A stretch of DNA of 10,598 nucleotides from Actinomycetota bacterium (GTDB taxonomy: Bacteria; Actinomycetota; Thermoleophilia; Miltoncostaeales; Miltoncostaeaceae): positions 1-10,598 of the forward strand of contig SYFI01000154.1 in the NCBI GenBank assembly GCA_005800465.1, given 5' to 3'. This document shows, piece after piece, positions 6,215 through 10,598 of this stretch. The translations under genes and the position numbers were made by a program. Position 1 is the first letter of the stretch, and the number at the start of each line of letters is the position of its first letter. The notes under the pieces were generated by a model. That model saw nothing but the letters and a program-made list of their open reading frames with translations, was not told the DNA's origin and did not search any database.

Positions 6215-7560
6215 CAGCCGCCGAAGATGAGGGCGATCAGGATGATGTTCATCGCGATGATCAGGACCGAGATGGCGATCGCCACCACCGTGGTGCCCAC
6301 CCGGTTTACGAGCGGCCCCATGACAGCCGTGTCGCGCGTCACGTGGATGAGGGGGATGAGTGCAAACGGGATGCCGAAGGCGAGCACCACCTGCGACAGG
6401 ACGAGGGCAACGACCGGATCGACGCCAATCGCAATGATGATGATTGCGGGTGCCATGGTGATCAGGCGGCGAAGCGCAACGGGAATGCGACGGCGCAAAA
6501 ATCCATCCATCACCACCTGCCCGGCCAGCGTGCCGACGCTCGACGACGAGAGGCCCGAGGCAAGCAGCGCAATACCGAAGAGAGTCTCGGCGTGGCTGCC
6601 AAGCGTTGTGCCCAGCGCGTTGTACACCGCCCCGAGGTCATCCCCCACGTCGGTCATGCCGGCCTTGTTGAAGACGGTTGCGGCGATGACCAACATGGAC
6701 AGGTTTACGAGCCCCGCGATGGTCATCGCGATGATCACATCCAGCATCTCGAACCGGAAGAGTCTGCGCTTCGATTCGGGATCAGTCACCGGGATCCGAC
6801 GCTGAGTGAGGGCAGAGTGCAGATAGATGACGTGGGGCATGACCGTGGCCCCGATAATTCCCACCGCCAGCAGCACGCTGCCGGTACCGTCGAACCCCGG
6901 CACGAGCCCGGATACCACGTCTGCACCCGAAGGGGCAGCGAGAATCACCTGAGCGCCGAAGGCCAGCACGATGACCCCCACGAACCCGGCGATGACCGCC
7001 TCGAACCTGCGCACACCACGCGATTGCAAGCCGAGGATGGCAAATGCCGCCACCGCGGTGAGCAACGCCGATGGCAGCAGGGGCAGGCCGAACAGGAGGT
7101 GCAGTCCGAGCGCGGCGCCGATGAACTCGGCCACGTCGGTGGCCATTGCCACAAGCTCCGCCTGGATCCAGAGGCCGATCACCACGGGGCGGCGGTAGCG
7201 AGCCCGGCAGGCCTCCGCCAGGTTCATCCCTGATGCGATACCCAACTTGGCGCTGAGCGACTGGATGAGCATGGACATGAGCGTGGCCAGCACCACCACC
7301 CACACCAAGAGGAACCCGAACCGGGCGCCGCCGGCCATGTTGGTGGCGAAGTTCCCCGGATCGACGTAGGCAACCGCGGCAACGAAGGCAGGGCCGAGAA
7401 ATGGTGTGAGGCGCCGGACACCCCGGCGGTGCCCCGCCAGGGACTGCTCTGCCGCACGGAGCACCAGCGCGTCGCCGGGCAGCGCGTCAGCCGGGCCAGG
7501 AGCCGCGCCATCCCCCGCTGTACCGGAAGGCTGCGCCCGCTGCGGCCGATCATTCGCCAT
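6214..7560 (-). CDS. mntH: NRAMP-family divalent metal transporter (MntH type)
   Basis: This is a proton-coupled importer of manganese or iron in the inner membrane, 448 residues long with about 11 helices. The metal site is intact: DPGNF in helix 1 (D67, N70) and GATVMPHVIYLHS in helix 6 (A238, M241, with H243 of the MPH motif). The conserved ATDVAEFIGAALG (140-152) and GTLAGQVVMDGFLRRRIP follow the bacterial MntH pattern. The methionine at the helix 6 site is typical of transition-metal NRAMPs rather than magnesium or aluminium relatives. The first 50 residues are a polar extension rich in Ala, Pro and Gly, longer than in E. coli MntH. The start is ATG 7560, with no clear Shine-Dalgarno, 11 nt after the preceding gene. 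No MntR or Fur box could be recognised, since there is almost no space before the gene. Confidence 0.93.
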   Translation of the reverse strand: MANDRPQRAQPSGTAGDGAAPGPADALPGDALVLRAAEQSLAGHRRGVRRLTPFLGPAFVAAVAYVDPGNFATNMAGGARFGFLLVWVVVLATLMSMLIQSLSAKLGIASGMNLAEACRARYRRPVVIGLWIQAELVAMATDVAEFIGAALGLHLLFGLPLLPSALLTAVAAFAILGLQSRGVRRFEAVIAGFVGVIVLAFGAQVILAAPSGADVVSGLVPGFDGTGSVLLAVGIIGATVMPHVIYLHSALTQRRIPVTDPESKRRLFRFEMLDVIIAMTIAGLVNLSMLVIAATVFNKAGMTDVGDDLGAVYNALGTTLGSHAETLFGIALLASGLSSSSVGTLAGQVVMDGFLRRRIPVALRRLITMAPAIIIIAIGVDPVVALVLSQVVLAFGIPFALIPLIHVTRDTAVMGPLVNRVGTTVVAIAISVLIIAMNIILIALIFGG

Positions 7561-7571
7561 CAGCGCGGATG

Positions 7572-8159
7572 CTAGCCGGGCGCACCATCCCGCGTAGACG
7601 ATCGCGCCGCGCGCACCAGCGCTGAGGGCGAGACACTAAGACCGGAGATCACGACCGAATGCCCACCCCGGTTGAACATCGTTGCGGTACGGCCGTCCGC
7701 GTCGAAGCCGAACACGACGGGGGCACGTCCCCCGATCGCCCGACTCCCGGGTGGTGCGCCGAGAGGTGACCCGGAGACCACCGAATATGCGATGCGCCGG
7801 CCGACGCGTTCATAAATGAGCGTCGTCACCACGCGATCCGACACGGTGTCTTCCCGGCGACCCACAGCGCGCCAACCAAGGCGATCCATCAGGTTGGGGA
7901 AGGCCACCCCAGCCGCCGTCACCGCCGGCGCCCCGGATGGGCTCACCGGGGGGGCGCCCGATTGCGGCCCGCGTGCCTGCGCCGCCACCACGGCACGGGC
8001 CACGTCGTCGGAGCCGTGCGTGGCAACCCCAAAGGCGACCGCCAGCACGATGGCGATTACGATAACTCCGAGGCCCCACCACGTCCCACGCCCGGGTGGA
8101 TCTTCGCCCTCATCACTGACGGTTGGCCCACGCCCAGCGGGCGGAAACGGGTTTACCAT
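7572..8159 (-). CDS. Single-pass membrane protein with anti-sigma-factor-type outer domain
   Basis: The protein has 195 residues from ATG 8159 (TTG 8162 is in frame just upstream). A short cytoplasmic end (1-26, polar and acidic) is followed by one membrane helix (about 27-47, WWGLGVIVIAIVLAVAFGVAT), a Pro/Gly/Ala linker (60-85) and an outer domain (88-188). The outer domain reads LGWRAVGRREDTVSDRVVTTLIYERVGRRIAYSVVSG and ends in NRGGHSVVISGLSVSPSALVRAA. This pattern is, from memory, that of the extracytoplasmic half of many actinobacterial anti-sigma factors (W-x-A-x-G-x-R-x-D-x-x-x-G-R-x-x-T, with a final R-x-G-H-x-x-x-L-S-G). The usual N-terminal zinc-finger sigma-binding part is absent, and no sigma factor gene is adjacent. 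It is the first gene of the metal transport cluster, 11 nt before mntH. A sensory or protein-interaction role is possible; the function is unknown. Confidence 0.7.
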   Translation of the reverse strand: MVNPFPPAGRGPTVSDEGEDPPGRGTWWGLGVIVIAIVLAVAFGVATHGSDDVARAVVAAQARGPQSGAPPVSPSGAPAVTAAGVAFPNLMDRLGWRAVGRREDTVSDRVVTTLIYERVGRRIAYSVVSGSPLGAPPGSRAIGGRAPVVFGFDADGRTATMFNRGGHSVVISGLSVSPSALVRAARSSTRDGAPG

Positions 8160-8186
8160 CAAAACGTGCCTGAGGAAACCAACTCA

Positions 8187-9104
8187 ATGCCCCGTCGGGG
8201 GCCATTTCGTCGGTTGTGGGCTGCGCTTACCACCGCGCGTGGATTCCGCCGGCTCGCCGCCGTCAACATGGTGCTGCTCTGGTTCATCCTCCCGAGCGGA
8301 GCATTCGTCCGGCTGACTGGATCCGGACTGGGATGCACAGAGTGGCCGCTTTGCACCGCCGGGCGCATCATCCCCGCCAGCAGCCAGCACGCGTGGATCG
8401 AATACACCAACCGCATCGCGTCGGCCATCGTCATTGTCGTCGCAATCGTCACGGCCATCGTGGCGTTCAAGGCGATCGGATCAATCCGGACGACAAAGAT
8501 CGGGGCCGTCATCGCCGCCGCGGGCAGCGTGGGGCAGATCCCGCTCGGCGCCATCACGGTCATCTTCGACCTCCACCCGCTTCTGGTGGCATCGCACTTC
8601 ATGCTGTCGCTCATCGCGCTGTCGGGTGGCGTGGTGGCCTTCCTGGGCGCCGACGACGTGATGCGCCGCATCACCCGCGCGTGGTCGCGGCGACCAACGC
8701 TGCTGGCTGTGCTGGGGGCGGCCGCACTCAGCACAGCCGTCATCACCGGCGTGCTCGTGACATCGGCCGGGCCGCATTCGGGTGACGCCAAGGTCATTAA
8801 GCGCTTCGGCATGCTGGATGACGCCGCATACGTGCACGTGCGTGCCGTATTCGCCCTTCTGGTTGTGGCGATTCTCGTGGGCTGGCTGATGCGCGGACGC
8901 AGGGATGATCGCGGACTCATTATTCCTGCACTCTGGTTCATCCCGGCGTTCGCTGCGCAGGCCATCATCGGGGAGGTGCAGTGGTACACGCAGTTGCCGT
9001 GGCCCACTGTGTGGATGCATGTGACCGTCGCGGGCATCGTCTGGACGCTGGGTACCGTCATCGTCTGGCGACTCGCACGTCCCATCGTGCGCCGCGACGC
9101 CTAA
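8187..9104 (+). CDS. ctaA: Heme A synthase (CtaA/COX15)
   Basis: CtaA converts heme O to heme A in the membrane for aa3-type cytochrome c oxidase. The 305-residue protein has eight predicted helices in two homologous halves. Family marks are GSGLGCTEWPLC (C50 and C56, the outer-loop cysteine pair), the acidic IEYTNR (E72), VASHF (H137), SAGPHSGD (H197), VHVRA (H217), QWYTQLPW and WMH (H278). H137, H217 and H278 fit heme ligands H123, H216 and H278 of the Bacillus enzyme; the first ligand, H60, is replaced by N75, which I recall as usual in actinobacteria (IEFGNR). ATG 8187 is chosen because GAGGAA (8172-8177) lies 9 nt upstream. GTG 8166 would add seven residues and sits 6 nt after a TACCAT (8154-8159), so a leaderless start there is an alternative. 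It is divergent from the metal transport cluster, with only 27 bp between the starts. Confidence 0.93.
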   Translation: MPRRGPFRRLWAALTTARGFRRLAAVNMVLLWFILPSGAFVRLTGSGLGCTEWPLCTAGRIIPASSQHAWIEYTNRIASAIVIVVAIVTAIVAFKAIGSIRTTKIGAVIAAAGSVGQIPLGAITVIFDLHPLLVASHFMLSLIALSGGVVAFLGADDVMRRITRAWSRRPTLLAVLGAAALSTAVITGVLVTSAGPHSGDAKVIKRFGMLDDAAYVHVRAVFALLVVAILVGWLMRGRRDDRGLIIPALWFIPAFAAQAIIGEVQWYTQLPWPTVWMHVTVAGIVWTLGTVIVWRLARPIVRRDA

Positions 9105-9448
9105 CGACGGCGCCCGGTCGCCGTCTCCTGACACGTCACGCACCGCTCAGCGCCGGGCACGACCATGAGTCGGGCCTCGGGAATCGGCTCGTCGCAGTCG
9201 GTACACGTGCCGTATTCGCCCCGCTCCGCCGCCTCGGCTGCCCGGATCAGGCGCTCCTCCTCAACTTTCAGACGAAGCGCCGCCTGCAGCTGCCGCTCAC
9301 GGGCATCTGCATCGGTCGCCGCCTCTGCCGGATGATGGTGGGCATCACTCGCACCTGCGCCGTCCGCAGCGAGATCATGGGCCTCGACCCGGTCGTGGGC
9401 CTCACGGGCGAGTCGGGCAAGTCGAGCGGCCTGATCCTCTTTCGGCAT
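9101..9448 (-). CDS. DksA/TraR-type zinc-finger protein
   Basis: The 115-residue protein ends in a C4 zinc finger, YGTCTDCDEPIPEARLMVVPGAERCVTCQE, with C82, C85, C103 and C106 spaced C-x2-C-x17-C-x2-C. This is the hallmark of the DksA/TraR family, whose members bind RNA polymerase through its secondary channel. A helix at about 50-77 (ARERQLQAALRLKVEEERLIRAAEAAERG) precedes the finger, and a first helix (1-28) is separated from it by an Ala/His-rich loop (29-49, with HHHP). Actinobacterial relatives of this type are mostly uncharacterised, so a DksA-like role in transcription is family-based only. The stop codon overlaps that of the convergent ctaA (CTAA, 9101-9104). The start ATG lies 6 nt after a TATGGT on the same strand, without a Shine-Dalgarno, so a leaderless message is possible. 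Confidence 0.85.
   Translation of the reverse strand: MPKEDQAARLARLAREAHDRVEAHDLAADGAGASDAHHHPAEAATDADARERQLQAALRLKVEEERLIRAAEAAERGEYGTCTDCDEPIPEARLMVVPGAERCVTCQETATGRRR
9106..9125 (+). terminator. Hairpin just after ctaA, possible terminator
   Basis: GACGGCG (9106-9112) and CGCCGTC (9119-9125) form a perfect 7-bp stem with a 6-nt loop, starting two bases after the ctaA stop. It lies inside the 3' end of the convergent zinc-finger gene, so it could act for both genes. No T-run follows, as is common in GC-rich actinobacteria; termination strength is therefore uncertain. Confidence 0.4.
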
Positions 9449-9454
9449 TCGGAG

Positions 9455-9460
9455 ACCATA
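9455..9460 (-). promoter_or_regulatory. Possible -10 element of the zinc-finger gene
   Basis: TATGGT on the minus strand matches TATAAT at 4 of 6 positions and ends 6 nt before the ATG. Transcription would start at or next to the start codon (leaderless). No good -35 was found at 16-18 nt. Confidence 0.25.
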
Positions 9461-9500
9461 GCGACGACGAAAGGGGACGACGTGGGTGTGACGGTGCGGC

Positions 9501-9506
9501 TACTGT
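9501..9506 (+). promoter_or_regulatory. Possible -10 element of the ABC transporter operon
   Basis: TACTGT ends 7 nt before the GTG start at 9514, and no Shine-Dalgarno precedes that codon. This fits a leaderless message; the -35 region is not recognisable. Confidence 0.25.
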
Positions 9507-9513
9507 CACGTAC

Positions 9514-10479
9514 GTGAGCGATCAAGCAGTTGAGACACGGGACCTCGTCCGGGAGTACAAGGGCGGCGTCAAAGCGGTTGACGGAGTGTCCCTTACCGTC
9601 GAATCTGGCGGCATCTTCGGCTTTCTGGGCCCTAACGGCGCAGGTAAGAGCACCATGGTGCGTATGCTCACCACGCTTTTGCGACCCACCTCGGGTACCG
9701 CGATTGTGGCTGGGCACGATGTGATGAAGGAGCCCGACGTCGTGCGTCGTCGTATCGGCGTTGCGCTGCAGGATGCGGCCATCGACCCATACATGACCGG
9801 TCGCGAACTCCTGAGGCTGCAGGGTGTGTTGCACGGGATGAAGCGTGCCGAGTGCCGGGACCGTGCGGACGTGCTGCTTGGCAGGGTCGATCTGGAAGAC
9901 GCCGCCGACCGCCGTGTGGGCACCTATTCGGGAGGGATGCGTCGCCGCCTCGACCTCGCCCTCTCCCTAGTGCACGAGCCCGTGGTGCTGTTTCTCGATG
10001 AGCCCACCACCGGGCTTGACCCGGTGTCCCGTGTGACGCTGTGGGATGAGGTACGCCGCCTGAACGTGGAGCACGGCACCACCGTCTTCCTCACCACCCA
10101 GTACCTCGAGGAGGCCGATCAACTTGCCGACCGCGTCGCCATTATCGACGGCGGGCAGATCGTGGCTGATGGCACGCCGAAGGCGCTCAAGGCCCGCATC
10201 GGCTATCCGCTGCTCTCTGTGGTGGCCGCAGACGGTTCCACGCCGGATGACGTTGCACGGGTGCTTTCCGGATTTGGCGAAATGGTGCCGGGAGCCCGTG
10301 ATGGCGGGGCCGCCGTTCGCCTGCCGGGAGGATCAACCGCGATGGCCGACGCCGTGCGTGCGCTCGACGACGCCGGTGTGCGCTTCGCGGAGATTGATCT
10401 GGCCGAGCCCACGCTCGACGATGTATTTCTCGCCAGCACGGGTCGTCACCTCGCGGGATCGGACGACGCCACCGTATGA
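9514..10479 (+). CDS. ABC transporter ATP-binding protein, DrrA family
   Basis: This is the ATPase of an ABC-2 type exporter of the daunorubicin-resistance (DrrA) family, 321 residues long. Walker A is GPNGAGKST (39-47), the Q-loop glutamine is Q86 (VALQDAAID), the signature is YSGGMRRRL (138-146), Walker B is VVLFLDE (157-163) and the D-loop is GLD (167-169). The switch histidine is replaced by Q196 in FLTTQYLEEADQLADR, which is normal for the DrrA group. The last 90 residues form the group's C-terminal domain, ending in LAEPTLDDVFLASTGRHL. The start is GTG 9514 without a Shine-Dalgarno. The stop overlaps the next start as ATGA, so ATPase and permease are coupled. The substrate cannot be told from sequence. 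From memory, a similar ATPase-permease pair lies beside the CtaA homologue in mycobacteria (Rv1456c-Rv1458c), so a link to oxidase biogenesis is possible; drug export is the annotation default. Confidence 0.93.
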   Translation: MSDQAVETRDLVREYKGGVKAVDGVSLTVESGGIFGFLGPNGAGKSTMVRMLTTLLRPTSGTAIVAGHDVMKEPDVVRRRIGVALQDAAIDPYMTGRELLRLQGVLHGMKRAECRDRADVLLGRVDLEDAADRRVGTYSGGMRRRLDLALSLVHEPVVLFLDEPTTGLDPVSRVTLWDEVRRLNVEHGTTVFLTTQYLEEADQLADRVAIIDGGQIVADGTPKALKARIGYPLLSVVAADGSTPDDVARVLSGFGEMVPGARDGGAAVRLPGGSTAMADAVRALDDAGVRFAEIDLAEPTLDDVFLASTGRHLAGSDDATV

Positions 10480-10598
10480 CGGCGGCCGTCCCCGTCATCA
10501 GGCAGACCGCGGCGCTCGCCTGGCGCTCAATCGTCACCACAATCCGACTGCCGCAGGCGTGGTTTCCCGCGCTCTTCTTTCCGTTGGTGCTCATGGCC
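10476..10598 (+). CDS. ABC-2 type permease (DrrB-like), 5' end only
   Basis: ATG 10476 overlaps the stop of the ATPase gene as ATGA and opens a frame that runs 41 codons to the window edge. The translation contains TAALAWRSIVTTIRLPQAWF and then FPALFFPLVLMA, the start of a first membrane helix. This fits the N-terminus of DrrB/ABC-2 permeases (a short amphipathic segment with R-x-x-x-x-x-x-R-x-P before helix 1). It should be the membrane partner of the ATPase just upstream. The rest of the protein, including the other helices, lies outside the window. Confidence 0.8.
   Translation, partial: MTAAVPVIRQTAALAWRSIVTTIRLPQAWFPALFFPLVLMA

Noticed and set aside
5225..6805. Long open frame on the plus strand (526 codons) opposite copCD and mntH
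   Set aside because: The product is rich in Arg, His, Asp and Gly with no motif or hydrophobic pattern. The opposite strand encodes two clear membrane protein families, so this is a GC-driven shadow frame.
6010..7233. Plus-strand frame of 407 codons opposite mntH
   Set aside because: It is low-complexity charged sequence antisense to a well-supported NRAMP gene.
1..10598. CRISPR arrays, tRNA or rRNA genes, intact insertion sequences
   Set aside because: No spacer-repeat series, cloverleaf-like segment or transposase was found, and the non-coding gaps are too short for most of these.

Overview
The window is compact, GC-rich chromosomal DNA with no gene-free stretch longer than about 135 bases. 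The gene set and style suggest an Actinomycetota bacterium, most likely of the class Thermoleophilia (Solirubrobacterales/Gaiellales type). The reasons are frequent GTG starts, PdxS-type vitamin B6 synthesis, a secreted repeat-propeller protein with the C-terminal sandwich common in that class, an anti-sigma-type periplasmic domain, and a ctaA gene next to a DrrAB-type ABC transporter. The class assignment is inference from style; no 16S or other marker is present.

Left part (1-1070, minus strand): the first codons of pdxS (PLP synthase, cut by the window edge) lie downstream of an RpiR-family regulator. The 135-bp gap between them holds a good -10 element and a 23-bp near-perfect tandem repeat. 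Divergently, on the plus strand (1125-3259), come a secreted eight-repeat beta-propeller-like protein and a small membrane protein of unknown function.

Centre (3261-8159, minus strand): a tightly packed five-gene cluster, read right to left. It encodes a single-pass membrane protein with an anti-sigma-factor-type outer domain, an NRAMP/MntH metal transporter, a CopC-CopD fusion, XseA and XseB. Junctions are 11 nt, a 1-nt TGATG overlap, 36 nt, and a 4-nt ATGA overlap. A perfect 10-bp GC hairpin straddles the copCD stop codon and the xseA leader.

Right part (8187-10598): ctaA (heme A synthase) runs divergently from the five-gene cluster. It is followed by a convergent DksA/TraR-type zinc-finger gene whose stop codon overlaps that of ctaA, then by the ATPase and the first 41 codons of the permease of a DrrAB-type ABC exporter. 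Linkage of ctaA to a DrrAB-type transporter is, from memory, also seen in mycobacteria (Rv1456c-Rv1458c).

How the parts may work together (inference): metal uptake (MntH, CopCD) and heme A synthesis share one divergent region, which would fit supply of cofactors to an aa3-type cytochrome oxidase. The most unusual points are the tandem repeat before pdxS, the CopC domain lacking its N-terminal copper histidine, the anti-sigma-type outer domain without its zinc-finger half, and the copCD/xseA hairpin. No mobile element with a transposase, CRISPR array, tRNA or rRNA was seen.
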